Positions 17,621-25,420 of a stretch of 51,188 nt of DNA are shown here, in pieces. Position 1 is the stretch's first letter; each line of letters starts with the position of its first letter. The translations under genes were made by a program, and so were the position numbers. This DNA comes from Actinomycetales bacterium (lineage in GTDB: Bacteria; Actinomycetota; Actinomycetes; Actinomycetales; Microbacteriaceae): the NCBI GenBank assembly GCA_028868975.1, contig JAGWTM010000004.1, positions 1 to 51,188 on the forward strand, in the 5' to 3' direction. Under the pieces are notes generated by a model. It had not been told where the DNA came from, did no database searches, and saw only the letters and a list, made by a program, of their open reading frames with translations.

Positions 17621-17795
17621 AATGTCCCCTAAAGAGAGGACACCTGACAAGCCCTAAGCGATGAGCAACTCGTTCATACTTGAACCAGTTGCAACGAACT
17701 CTAAGGGGAGGCTTGCAGCGGGGGCTCTGTGAGAAGCAATTCTCTCGGGTTGGGGTCGAAAGGCGGTTCTTCGGAACCGCCTTTTCGCCTTTTCA
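17621..17795 (+). ncRNA. Candidate structured small RNA with its own terminator
   Basis: The 275 bp between the DUF885 gene and the convergent operon contain no ORF but a dense set of complementary arms. TGTCC 17623-17627 pairs GGACA 17638-17642. CAAGCC 17648-17653 pairs GGCTTG 17710-17715 and encloses a hairpin of GCAACT-C-GTTC (17665-17675) with GAAC-C-AGTTGC (17682-17692). GAGAA 17731-17735 pairs TTCTC 17740-17744 with a GCAA tetraloop. A terminator closes it at 17759-17784. An alternative long-range fold pairs CCCC 17626-17629 with GGGG 17752-17755 and GAGAG 17634-17638 with CTCTC 17742-17746, giving a rod with a large bubble reminiscent of 6S RNA. No downstream plus-strand gene exists, so a cis riboswitch is unlikely. 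The 5' end is a guess, and it could also be a structured 3' UTR of the DUF885 mRNA. Confidence 0.5.
17757..17795 (+). terminator. Strong rho-independent terminator
   Basis: AAAGGCGGTTC and GAACCGCCTTT form an uninterrupted 11 bp stem around a TTCG tetraloop (17759-17784), followed by TTCGCCTTTT. It ends transcription of the accD-accE-DUF885 operon or of the candidate small RNA. Confidence 0.85.
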
Positions 17796-17817
17796 GAGAA
17801 CTTGCTGATTGGAGTTC

Positions 17818-17855
17818 AGCGCTTGAGGGTTCAAGCACTTGAGGCTTCAAGCGCT
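17818..17855. repeat. Short tandem and inverted repeat next to the pseudo-kinase stop codon
   Basis: Two 16 bp units at 17819-17834 and 17835-17850 agree at 14 of 16 positions, and a third partial unit begins at 17851. The same bases form an inverted repeat, AGCGCTTGA (17818-17826) with TCAAGCGCT (17847-17855). It lies 8 bp beyond the stop of the minus-strand membrane protein gene, so it can act as a 3' hairpin, but no T-run follows. Confidence 0.7.
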
Positions 17856-17862
17856 TGGCCGC

Positions 17863-18846
17863 TTAGTCGTTCAACTCTCCGCGCGAAAGCCTCAGCCAGA
17901 GTGACGGAACGTTTGAGTCATCGCCAAACGCCGCGATGGTCAGCAACCACTCCTCTTCGCGAGGTGAGCGGATCGTCACGCGGCCCGAAGCGAGACGATC
18001 GAGCTCGCCCGCGAGCCGAGCGTGAAGCCGCTCGAGCTCATCCGCTTCAAGATTTTCGACCCCGCCCTCGTCGAGCACCGAAACCGAAACCCCGCGTCGG
18101 CGAGCGCGATCGATGGCCGCGCGCGTAACGTCGCCGATCAGACCCTTGCCGCGAATTTCATCTCGCAGGGCCGCCTCCAGGAGCCTCGCTTCGAATTTTT
18201 CCTCTTGGGTTAGTTCAATCGGTTGAGCGATGCGGCGCAGCATGGGCAGGGCCTTATCGAGAGTCAGTCGAAGCAATCGGGCTCGCTGCTCACCGGCCGC
18301 CTGGAGTGCGGCGGCCTCGGCCATCGCCAAAGTGGTTTGATCCGAGTAGCGCTTGGTTTCGTCACTAGCGCGACGCAGGCCAACCGTCACCACGGCTGCT
18401 CCGGCAACAATCATGATCGGACCGAGTAGGCCGGTCGCAAAGAAGTTATTCCAGCCAGCCCAGCTGGCTACGATCACCGATTCGAGCGCAACACCGACCA
18501 GGGCAAGCAACACGTGTTCTCGAATGGCTATCACCGCTAGAAGCGTGCCGATGCCATTGACGTACCAGGTCGAATAGTCACCGAAGTGGGATGAGTCCAG
18601 CTGAGACTGCGCCAGCAGCGGAACCAACAACCCGAGAAGCACGGCAGTCCAGGCGTGCAGCGACGGAAGCCGCGTGCCGCGATAGAGACCGATGGTCGTC
18701 AGCGTGACGATCAGGTAGAGCACGATTGCGAAGATCGCGGTGAACGATTCGTGGTACTGCGCAACCCAGAATGAACCGATGACCGCGTGCAACAGGGAGT
18801 ACAACACGGCCAAGATGCTTAGCAACCAGCGGTTTACGCGAATCAT
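17863..18846 (-). CDS. Membrane protein with degenerate kinase-like C-terminus, partner of the adjacent histidine kinase
   Basis: A 327-residue protein. Residues 5-160 contain about six hydrophobic helices similar in spacing to the sensor part of the adjacent kinase. After a coiled segment rich in Ala/Gln/Arg comes a C-terminal domain with LLEAALRDEIRGKGLIGDV, VSVSVLDEGG and ERLHARLAGELDR, placed where a kinase ATPase domain would be. No phospho-acceptor His in an HD/HE context, no N-box Asn and no DxGxG are found. It therefore looks like an inactive kinase paralogue. Its ATG overlaps the kinase stop (ATGA), so the two are translated together. A role in sensing or as a heterodimer partner is inference. 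Confidence 0.7.
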   Translation of the reverse strand: MIRVNRWLLSILAVLYSLLHAVIGSFWVAQYHESFTAIFAIVLYLIVTLTTIGLYRGTRLPSLHAWTAVLLGLLVPLLAQSQLDSSHFGDYSTWYVNGIGTLLAVIAIREHVLLALVGVALESVIVASWAGWNNFFATGLLGPIMIVAGAAVVTVGLRRASDETKRYSDQTTLAMAEAAALQAAGEQRARLLRLTLDKALPMLRRIAQPIELTQEEKFEARLLEAALRDEIRGKGLIGDVTRAAIDRARRRGVSVSVLDEGGVENLEADELERLHARLAGELDRLASGRVTIRSPREEEWLLTIAAFGDDSNVPSLWLRLSRGELND

Positions 18847-20057
18847 GCGTCAACCTCCGGGGCATTTGACTCATCCTGCATCGACCAGGTCATGGTCACG
18901 GTGCAACCCTGGCCGGGCTGCGACTGAATGGCTACGCGGCCACCCACCGAGGTGACGCGCTCACGAATCGATAGCCTGACGCCTAGGCGATACTTGGCAA
19001 CTCGCGCTTCGCGAAATCCGCGTCCGTCATCAATTACGACGATCTTGATTCTGTTGCTGGTTGAGCTGAGTCGAAGCTGCCGGTTTTTTACGGTTCCCGC
19101 GTGTTGGACCGAGTTGGTGATGGCCTGAATCGAGGCCTGGGTTAGCGCTTGAGCGACTTCACCTGGCACGACGATGTCGCCGACCTGCTCGCGAGAAATA
19201 TTGAGGTCGGCGGCAACCTCGACCGCAGCCTGCTCCAGCGAATCGAAGAACACCGAAACCGAGACGTCTTCGGGGGCGATCATCGAAACATCGCTGCCCA
19301 GCTTGGCCAGGGCCTGCTGTGCCAGACGCGACGCCTGCTCGACCTGCCGCTGATCGCTGGCATTCGCACCCGTGATGAGGGTGGTCAGCACCGAGTCGTG
19401 CACGAGCGCGTTGACGCGAGCGCGCTCACCCTCCGAGGCTCGGACGCGGGCTGCGTCGGCGGTTGTAATCGCGCGCTGCTCGAGCGCTTCGTCGATGCGG
19501 GCGGTCTGCTGCCGCAGGGCCATCAGCAAAACACCGAACAGCACCCCGAAGAAAAAGGCGAGCAGGGTGTCCTGCAGCACGACCGCAAAACCTCTGGTGC
19601 CAAACCCATCCAGACCCAGCACGAAAAGCCAAGCCACATTCAGCAAAATAGCCGCCGCGAACGCCGGGATGGGTTTGAAAACTCCGAATCCAGACAGAGC
19701 CGCGATTGCGAGCACCCACCATAGCCAAGGCTGATCATTGGGTGCCAGATGCGCCCCCGGCTTCAAAGAAATCGGCCAGGCCAAGACGCCAATCAGCGTT
19801 GCCAGATAAAAGGCCAGGTAGAGCCAAATCAAATTGCGACCAAGCCAGGCCATGACAAGTTCGGTCAGTGAGATGCCACCGATGACCGCGACTCCGACCC
19901 AAAGACCCCAGGGATTCAATATCTCCCGCTGTTGAAATGCATGGGCGATTGCCTGCAGAAAAATGATGAACGAGGCGCAGGTAGCAAACGCGCGAGCAAT
20001 AGTGCGGTCAACGCGCTCGACCGCAAACTTTCGCGGTTCAGAGTTGAACGGCGTCAA
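18843..20057 (-). CDS. Sensor histidine kinase of NarX/DesK type
   Basis: A 404-residue kinase with about six membrane helices (residues 22-182), a short coiled dimerisation region and the phospho-acceptor His220 in ALVHDSVL. The C-terminal HATPase domain has an N-box-like QASIQAITNSVQHA, the G1 motif VVIDDGRGF and a second glycine region QPGQGCTVTM. It would phosphorylate the response regulator encoded upstream. The start is TTG at 20057 with GAGGA about 10 nt before it, overlapping the regulator gene by 20 bp. No other in-frame start is near. The signal is unknown; the helices are short-looped, so a membrane or lipid signal is more likely than a large extracellular domain. Confidence 0.88.
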   Translation of the reverse strand: MTPFNSEPRKFAVERVDRTIARAFATCASFIIFLQAIAHAFQQREILNPWGLWVGVAVIGGISLTELVMAWLGRNLIWLYLAFYLATLIGVLAWPISLKPGAHLAPNDQPWLWWVLAIAALSGFGVFKPIPAFAAAILLNVAWLFVLGLDGFGTRGFAVVLQDTLLAFFFGVLFGVLLMALRQQTARIDEALEQRAITTADAARVRASEGERARVNALVHDSVLTTLITGANASDQRQVEQASRLAQQALAKLGSDVSMIAPEDVSVSVFFDSLEQAAVEVAADLNISREQVGDIVVPGEVAQALTQASIQAITNSVQHAGTVKNRQLRLSSTSNRIKIVVIDDGRGFREARVAKYRLGVRLSIRERVTSVGGRVAIQSQPGQGCTVTMTWSMQDESNAPEVDA

Positions 20058-20742
20058 TTAGGCCATCCTCAATCGCGCGAAGCACCAGATTCGCTTTATC
20101 GGGTGCAGGTCGTCCAACACTCGAGTACTTACCCCGAACACGATCGATGTGCTCTTTGACAGTGCTTTCTTTGATCTGCAACTGCGAAGCAACCTGTCGC
20201 ATCGTGAAACCGGATGCGTAAAGACTCAGCACTTCGCGCTCTTTGGCGGATAAACCTGCACGAAGTTTGAAATCGGCATCCGAGTCGATTACCGCACTCG
20301 TTTCGGTGTTGTTGACCTCTACATTTGACGCAACCAACTCGATAGCCTCCGCCAATTCGGCCATGGTCTGAGACTTTCGAATCAGTGCGCCCGCGCCGGC
20401 CCGCAGCGCCTCGGTAACCTGACTCCGTTTGTCAGCGATGCTAAAAATGAGCACCTTGGCGCCCTGAGCGATCAGGTTGGCTACGTTTTCGGATGGCTTC
20501 GACCCATCGGCTAGCGAAAGATCTAGCACCACAACATCGTTTTCGCGCAGCGCGTTCGAGTCGAGGAGTTCGGCAACGGTGTCGGATGCGCTAATCAACT
20601 GAAAGCCGTAGCGTTCGCAGACGCTTCGAAACCCCTCGCGAACGGCTTCGTGGTCATCAACGATTGCGACCCGAATCTCGTGCTTGGGAGTGAGCAAGTC
20701 CGACGAGTTGCCCCCAACCGATTCGACCGACCGACCCGTCAC
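20038..20742 (-). CDS. Response regulator, NarL/FixJ family
   Basis: A 234-residue two-domain regulator. The receiver domain starts with VAIVDDHEAVREGF (acidic pair at 29-30) and has the phospho-acceptor Asp74 in VVLDLSLADG and the conserved Lys in LIRKSQ. The C-terminal LuxR helix-turn-helix contains LSAKEREVLSLYA and IKESTVKEHIDRV. The frame is open to 20778, but the GTG at 20742 is preferred: it lies 2 bp after the methyltransferase stop and has AAGGG upstream. Targets are not visible; no obvious inverted repeat precedes its own operon. Confidence 0.88.
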   Translation of the reverse strand: MTGRSVESVGGNSSDLLTPKHEIRVAIVDDHEAVREGFRSVCERYGFQLISASDTVAELLDSNALRENDVVVLDLSLADGSKPSENVANLIAQGAKVLIFSIADKRSQVTEALRAGAGALIRKSQTMAELAEAIELVASNVEVNNTETSAVIDSDADFKLRAGLSAKEREVLSLYASGFTMRQVASQLQIKESTVKEHIDRVRGKYSSVGRPAPDKANLVLRAIEDGLIDAVQL

Positions 20743-20744
20743 GA

Positions 20745-22034
20745 TTAGTCGCCCTTGCGCACCAGACTTGCAACACACTCGACGTGGTGAGTGTGAGGGA
20801 ATAGGTCAAACGCCCGCAGTGACTTGAGCTCGTAACCGCCCGCCAGCAAAGGCTTTAGGTCGCGTGCGAGAGCGATTGGATCGCAAGCCACATACACAAT
20901 GTGCCTAGGAGCGATTTCGGTCAGGCGCTGAATCACGTGGGCACCGGCTCCGGCTCGCGGTGGGTCGAGCACCACGGTCGCGGTTGACTTCGGTTCGGCG
21001 AGGCCCTCGGCTTTAGCCTTATTGGCCTCCGCTTTGGCCTCGCTCGCGCGCTCATTCAAGAACCGTTCGGTTGGCTGGCAGACGGCCTTCACACGAGGCA
21101 GATCGTTCAGGTTCAGCGTCGCGTCCTCAGTGGCCTGCTTGTATGCCTCAACCGTGGTGCAACGAAGATCACTGCCGAACTTTGCTGCCATGGTTCCGGC
21201 GAACAAACCTACGCCACCGTAAAGATCAAGATTGTCAGCGTCTTTGTCGATGCCGACGGCCGCGATCGCAGCATTGACGGCTGCGGTGAGAACCTCAGGC
21301 GCTCGCTTGTGAACCTGCCAAAAGCCTCCAGGGCTGATTCTGAAGGTGCGTCCACCGGCACGCTCGACCAAACGGTCGGTGCTGCTCAACTTGCTGTCAA
21401 CCTTGATTAGGGTCTGGCCGGTGCTCGAGGCGGCCACTTCGATCTTGCTGACACCCTGGTAGTTGCGGTTCTGCATCTCAAGTTCTTGAATGTCTTCATT
21501 CGCCAGCGGGAGGCTGCTAACCCGAACGACCTCATGGGTGCGTTCACGGTACGGACCAACATCGCCGTATTCGTTGACATGCAACTGGATGCGCGTGCGG
21601 TAACCGAGACCGTTCGCGGCATCGTCACCGGGTGCAGCCTCGACGGTCGGGCGCAGTTCGACCCCGGCCATGCGCTGCAGGGCTTCTTCGATTACATCCG
21701 CCTTGAGCTCACGCTGACGCTCTAACTTGATGTGACCAAACTCGGCACCTCCGGCACCGGCGAGATTCTTTTCGGAGTCATAGGCGGCTTCTGGCCAAAC
21801 GTGAGCAACGCGATCCGCGCTCGGAGTGATGATCTTGATCGGTTCGGCGCGGCAGAAACCTTTGCTGCGGTCTTCGTAGACCCGCACCTTGACGCGTTCG
21901 CCCGGCAGAACGTGGCTGACAAAGACAACGCGGCCTTCGTGGCGGGCAACAAAGATGCCGCCGTGAGCGACCTTTTCAATGTCGACCTCAAAACTGCGGC
22001 CGACCCATGATTCTGCGGGCTGGGAATTCTTCAC
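20745..22034 (-). CDS. TRAM-domain class I RNA methyltransferase (RumA/TrmA family)
   Basis: A 429-residue enzyme expected to make 5-methyluridine in 23S rRNA or tRNA using SAM. The N-terminal 60 residues are a TRAM RNA-binding domain. The catalytic domain has NLDLYGGVGLFAG (SAM motif), VVLDPPRAGAG and YVACDPIALARDL with the nucleophilic Cys (usual form SCNP), then HVECVA at the end. The iron-sulfur cysteines of RumA are not seen. A 25-residue Ala/Lys/Glu-rich insert (ERASEAKAEANKAKAEG) interrupts the catalytic domain. The start is GTG at 22034, only 25 bp from the divergent maf start. It is the first gene of the operon with the two-component system. Confidence 0.85.
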   Translation of the reverse strand: MKNSQPAESWVGRSFEVDIEKVAHGGIFVARHEGRVVFVSHVLPGERVKVRVYEDRSKGFCRAEPIKIITPSADRVAHVWPEAAYDSEKNLAGAGGAEFGHIKLERQRELKADVIEEALQRMAGVELRPTVEAAPGDDAANGLGYRTRIQLHVNEYGDVGPYRERTHEVVRVSSLPLANEDIQELEMQNRNYQGVSKIEVAASSTGQTLIKVDSKLSSTDRLVERAGGRTFRISPGGFWQVHKRAPEVLTAAVNAAIAAVGIDKDADNLDLYGGVGLFAGTMAAKFGSDLRCTTVEAYKQATEDATLNLNDLPRVKAVCQPTERFLNERASEAKAEANKAKAEGLAEPKSTATVVLDPPRAGAGAHVIQRLTEIAPRHIVYVACDPIALARDLKPLLAGGYELKSLRAFDLFPHTHHVECVASLVRKGD

Positions 22035-22059
22035 CTGACAAGTGTGCCAGAGTTACATC

Positions 22060-22701
22060 GTGACTCGCCTCGTTTTAGCCTCCACCTCCCCAGCTCGCCT
22101 GCGCTTGCTTCGCGACGGCGGCATAGAACCGACCACGATCGCCCCGGGCGTCGATGAGGATGCGCTCGTCGAAAGACTCACAGCCGAGGGTGCCATCGCA
22201 ACCACGGCAGACATGGTTTTGGCGCTCGCGCGAGCCAAAGCCGAGGCTGTGCTGGACCACCCAGAGGCACAGGGCGCACTGGTAATTGGCTGCGACTCAA
22301 GCCTTGAGTTTGACGGCGAAGCCCTCGGCAAGCCGCATGAGCCACTCGTCGCCCGCGAACGCTGGCTGGCGATGCGCGGTCGCAGCGGAATCCTTTTTAG
22401 CGGCCACTGGGTCATCGACAACCGCAACCCGCAACCCAATCAACCCGCGCGAGCGACCGGCACCGCTAGCGCATCCAAGGTGCACTTTGCCGATTTGACC
22501 GAGGCCGAAATAGATGCGTACGTCGCTACCGGCGAACCGCTCAAGGTGGCCGGTGCCTTCACGATCGACGGGCTTGGTGGTGCTTTCTTGCGCGGCATCG
22601 AGGGCGATGCGCACACCGTGGTTGGGCTTTCGCTTCCTACCTTGCGTTTGCTAGTGCGCGAACTGGGTGTTGAATACACTTCACTCTGGAATCGCTCCTG
22701 A
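22060..22701 (+). CDS. maf: Maf-like nucleotide pyrophosphatase
   Basis: A 213-residue house-cleaning pyrophosphatase that hydrolyses non-canonical or modified nucleotides. VLASTSPARLRLL at the N-terminus, GCDSSLEFDG, the GRSGILFSGH region with the conserved SGxH-type signature, and AGAFTIDGLGGAF are typical. An upstream GTG at 22042 is in frame, but the GTG at 22060 begins the conserved sequence directly and no ribosome binding site favours the earlier one. In related genomes maf sits between accE and accA; here about 6.4 kb separates accE from maf. Confidence 0.88.
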   Translation: MTRLVLASTSPARLRLLRDGGIEPTTIAPGVDEDALVERLTAEGAIATTADMVLALARAKAEAVLDHPEAQGALVIGCDSSLEFDGEALGKPHEPLVARERWLAMRGRSGILFSGHWVIDNRNPQPNQPARATGTASASKVHFADLTEAEIDAYVATGEPLKVAGAFTIDGLGGAFLRGIEGDAHTVVGLSLPTLRLLVRELGVEYTSLWNRS

Positions 22702-22750
22702 ACGCCCCTAGGCGCCATCGAGAAAAAGTAATTCGGCAAACTAAATTTGA

Positions 22751-22771
22751 AAAGACACCGCTGGTGTTTTT
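22751..22771. terminator. Bidirectional terminator between maf and the small envelope operon
   Basis: A nine-pair stem (22751-22759 with 22763-22771, one G-T pair) around a 3 nt loop is flanked by A-runs on the left and T-runs on the right. It can terminate maf and, read from the other strand, the 133-residue membrane protein gene, whose stop codon it overlaps. Confidence 0.65.
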
Positions 22772-23171
22772 ACTTGGAGACCTTCGAGGAACCAGATCCT
22801 TGTTTAGTGCCTAGAACTAGGTAAATGGTCAGGAAGAACGAACCATAGACCGCAAGTATGTGCGCGGGTTGCATGAGGGTCAGCAGGGGTCCAAACCAAA
22901 TCCAGCCAAGCAAAATCGAGGTGGAAATTGCAGGTACAACCGCTTTTAGGCGCTGCACTCTGACCAAATTCGTATCTAGAACCAACAGCGAGTAACACAG
23001 AGCACCCAAAGCAATGGTTATCAACACTCGAACCAGGTCGTATCCGCCGATTGCCTTCCAACCGACAACAAATGAAGAAAATCCTCCGAAGAGTGCTGAG
23101 AAAAGCACTCGCCCAAAGTCGATGGCTAGAAAACCGAGGCCAAAAACCAGGCTTCGCACAAGAACTTTCAT
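22770..23171 (-). CDS. Small four-helix membrane protein, unknown function
   Basis: A 133-residue protein almost entirely hydrophobic, with four likely membrane helices (about 5-27, 45-65, 78-98, 103-122), a short basic loop (RVQRLK) between helices 2 and 3, and a polar Ser/Lys tail. No family recognised. It overlaps the stop of the secreted 90-residue protein by ATGA and shares its promoter. The base composition of this pair looks more AT-rich by eye than the flanking acc genes, which suggests a lineage-specific insertion between maf and accA. Confidence 0.6.
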   Translation of the reverse strand: MKVLVRSLVFGLGFLAIDFGRVLFSALFGGFSSFVVGWKAIGGYDLVRVLITIALGALCYSLLVLDTNLVRVQRLKAVVPAISTSILLGWIWFGPLLTLMQPAHILAVYGSFFLTIYLVLGTKQGSGSSKVSK

Positions 23172-23440
23172 TTGTTCAGATTGACTACGAATTGCTGCCA
23201 GTTACCCTGAGCAGCTCCGGCGTTTACAGCGTTTATTAGCGTTCCCCGGTCATTCACGATTGTGGCCGAAACAATGAGCTTAGGGAAAGTTGCATTTTCT
23301 TGAAATTTAGCCGTCAAACCAGGAACTTGACTGTCGATAGCGGCAGTGACAGAAGGGTCAATTGCCCGAGATTCAGCGTGCGCGATGGAACCAACACTCG
23401 CTAAGACAACAAAAAGTGCGGCTGAGAGTAGCTTTTTCAT
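23168..23440 (-). CDS. Small secreted protein, unknown function
   Basis: A 90-residue protein with a clear signal peptide (MKKLLSAALFVVLASVGSIAHA, cut after AHA at about residue 22). The mature part of about 68 residues has no cysteine and no known motif; it alternates short amphipathic stretches such as VPGLTAKFQEN and PKLIVSATIVND. The open frame runs on to 23656, but that would overlap accA; the ATG at 23440 starts the signal peptide and has GGGGGA just before it. A TATGAT box lies 37 bp upstream. Its gene is coupled to the four-helix protein, suggesting they act together at the membrane. Confidence 0.65.
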   Translation of the reverse strand: MKKLLSAALFVVLASVGSIAHAESRAIDPSVTAAIDSQVPGLTAKFQENATFPKLIVSATIVNDRGTLINAVNAGAAQGNWQQFVVNLNK

Positions 23441-23477
23441 TTTCCCCCGTGTAACCGATGTTTCCTTCCCCGGAACA

Positions 23478-23483
23478 ATCATA
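23478..23483 (-). promoter_or_regulatory. -10 box for the small envelope operon
   Basis: TATGAT on the minus strand, the closest match to the consensus -10 seen in the window, about 37 nt before the ATG at 23440. The -35 region is weak. Confidence 0.5.
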
Positions 23484-23554
23484 AGCCGATGACGCAGGCA
23501 AAATTGGCCAGTTACTCGGCTGCAAACTGCCCGCGGTCTTGGACGCCTAACCAA

Positions 23555-23560
23555 TAGGCT
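23555..23560 (+). promoter_or_regulatory. -10 box of a leaderless promoter for accA
   Basis: TAGGCT ends 7 nt before the ATG at 23568 and only 1 nt before an in-frame ATG at 23562. The spacing used by the other leaderless genes in the window selects 23568 as the start. Confidence 0.65.
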
Positions 23561-23567
23561 TATGCCT

Positions 23568-25352
23568 ATGAATTCGCGCAAAATCACCAAGGTGCTGATC
23601 GCAAACCGCGGCGAAATCGCTGTGCGCATCGCACGCGCCGCCAAGGATGCCGGCATTGGTTCTGTGGCTGTATATGCCGACCAGGACCGCGACGCCCTTC
23701 ACGTAAAGCTCGCCGACGAGGCGTATGCCTTGCACGGCACCACCTCGGCCGAGACCTATCTGGTCATCGACAAGATTCTCTCCATCGCCAAGAAGTCGGG
23801 TGCCGACGCGATTCACCCGGGCTACGGATTCTTGGCTGAAAACGCAGACTTCGCTCGCGCAGTTATTGCTGCCGGCATTATCTGGATCGGCCCATCCCCT
23901 GAGGCCATCGAGCGTCTTGGCGACAAGGTTTCGGCTCGACACGTTGCCGAGAAGGTCGGTGCGCCGCTAGCTCCTGGCACCATCGACCCGGTTTCAGGCG
24001 CCAAAGAAGTTCTCGACTTCGTGGCTCAACACGGCCTGCCGGTTGCCATCAAGGCTGCATTCGGTGGCGGAGGACGAGGCATCAAGGTCGCATACAAAGA
24101 GGATGAGGTTCAGGAACTCTTTGAGTCGGCAACCCGCGAGGCAATTGCCGCTTTCGGTCGGGGCGAGTGCTTTGTCGAAAAGTATCTCGAGAAGCCGCGT
24201 CACGTTGAGACCCAGTGCCTAGCCGACCAGCACGGCAACGTTGTGGTGGTCTCGACTCGAGACTGCTCGCTACAGCGTCGTCACCAAAAGCTCGTTGAAG
24301 AAGCTCCGGCTCCGTTTCTAACCGCAGACCAGAATCAGCGCCTGTATGCGGCCTCGAAGGCCATCCTCAAAGAGGTTGGTTACGTTGGTGCCGGCACCTG
24401 TGAGTTCCTAGTTGCACAGGATGGCACCATCTCGTTCCTCGAGGTGAACACCCGCCTACAGGTAGAGCACCCGGTTTCTGAAGAGGTCACCGGCCTCGAC
24501 CTCGTTCGCGAGCAGTTCCGTCTCGCCGAAGGTGGCGTCCTCGATTATGCCGACCCAGAGATCAAGGGTCACAGTTTTGAGTTCCGCATCAATGGCGAAG
24601 ACCCCGGTCGCAACTTCATGCCGGCACCTGGCCCGGTTCACGTTTTCAAAGCGCCCTCGGGCCCTGGCGTGCGCGTTGACACCGGTGTCGAATCTGGCGA
24701 TGTCATCAGCGGTTCATTCGACTCGATGGTCGCCAAGCTCATCGTGACCGGTGCAACCCGCGAAGAGGCACTAGCTCGTTCGCGCCGCGCGCTGGATGAG
24801 ATGGAGGTCAACGGTCTGCCGACTGTCTTGCCGTTCCACCGCAAAATCGTCAACGACCCAGCGTTCATCGGCGATGTCGCGACCAACAAGTTTGGTGTTT
24901 ACACCCGTTGGATTGAAACCGAATGGCAGAACGATCTCGAACCTTGGTCAGGCGTTGGTGAAGCCGCCGAAGAACCAGCACCTCGAAACAACGTGGTGGT
25001 TGAGGTCGACGGCAAGCGCATTGAGGTGTCTTTGCCAAACCGCCTGCTCGCTAGTGGCGGAGGAGCCGGGGCTGCAACCTCGGGCAACGCGCCAAAGCGT
25101 CGTAGTTCAGGCGCTGCCGCCAGCGGCGGCAACACCGGCAATGCCATCAAGACACCGATGCAAGCAACCGTGGTCAAGCTGGCTGTTGCAGTGGGCGATG
25201 CCGTTGTTGAAGGCGACCTAGTTGTAGTGCTTGAAGCGATGAAGATGGAACAGCCAATCAACGCCCACAAGTCGGGCAAGGTCAAGGCAATTTCGGCCGA
25301 GGTGGGCACGACCTATCCGGCAGGAACCGTTCTGGTCGAATTCGAAGACTAG
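23568..25352 (+). CDS. accA: Acyl-CoA carboxylase alpha subunit (biotin carboxylase + BCCP)
   Basis: A 594-residue protein that carboxylates its own biotin using ATP and bicarbonate, for the beta subunit Acc[17 protein letters not shown] opens the biotin carboxylase domain, FGGGGRGIK is the ATP-grasp glycine loop, and [12 protein letters not shown] holds the metal ligands. A Gly/Ala/Ser-rich hinge at about 495-520 leads to the BCCP domain, whose biotinylated Lys is in [10 protein letters not shown] at residue 559. This AccA3-type fusion is usual in Actinobacteria. It ends in a strong terminator shared with the convergent lpdA. The start at 23568 is chosen from the -10 spacing. The symbol follows actinobacterial usage, not E. 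coli accA. Confidence 0.93.
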   Translation: MNSRKITKVLIANRGEIAVRIARAAKDAGIGSVAVYADQDRDALHVKLADEAYALHGTTSAETYLVIDKILSIAKKSGADAIHPGYGFLAENADFARAVIAAGIIWIGPSPEAIERLGDKVSARHVAEKVGAPLAPGTIDPVSGAKEVLDFVAQHGLPVAIKAAFGGGGRGIKVAYKEDEVQELFESATREAIAAFGRGECFVEKYLEKPRHVETQCLADQHGNVVVVSTRDCSLQRRHQKLVEEAPAPFLTADQNQRLYAASKAILKEVGYVGAGTCEFLVAQDGTISFLEVNTRLQVEHPVSEEVTGLDLVREQFRLAEGGVLDYADPEIKGHSFEFRINGEDPGRNFMPAPGPVHVFKAPSGPGVRVDTGVESGDVISGSFDSMVAKLIVTGATREEALARSRRALDEMEVNGLPTVLPFHRKIVNDPAFIGDVATNKFGVYTRWIETEWQNDLEPWSGVGEAAEEPAPRNNVVVEVDGKRIEVSLPNRLLASGGGAGAATSGNAPKRRSSGAAASGGNTGNAIKTPMQATVVKLAVAVGDAVVEGDLVVVLEAMKMEQPINAHKSGKVKAISAEVGTTYPAGTVLVEFED

Positions 25353-25368
25353 TTTCGAAGTCTCTAGA

Positions 25369-25400
25369 AAAACCCCCGAGCCATTTGGTTCGGGGGTTTT
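25369..25400. terminator. Bidirectional terminator between accA and lpdA
   Basis: CCCCCGAGCC (25373-25382) pairs with GGTTCGGGGG (25387-25396), with an ATTT loop, flanked by AAAA on the left and TTTT on the right that extend the stem. It works in both directions for two convergent genes. Confidence 0.9.
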
Positions 25401-25420
25401 CGTTGCTGCAGTGACTTTTG

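Noticed and set aside
17621-17760. SRP RNA, tmRNA or known riboswitch
   Set aside because: The GGGGGCTCTGT stretch recalls the 5' end of E. coli 4.5S RNA, but the conserved GGAAG/AGCAG domain is missing. No tRNA-like ends or tag frame for tmRNA, and no downstream gene for a riboswitch.
23441-23656. N-terminal extension of the small secreted protein
   Set aside because: It would overlap the accA start on the other strand and put the signal peptide in the interior; the ATG at 23440 is the clear start.
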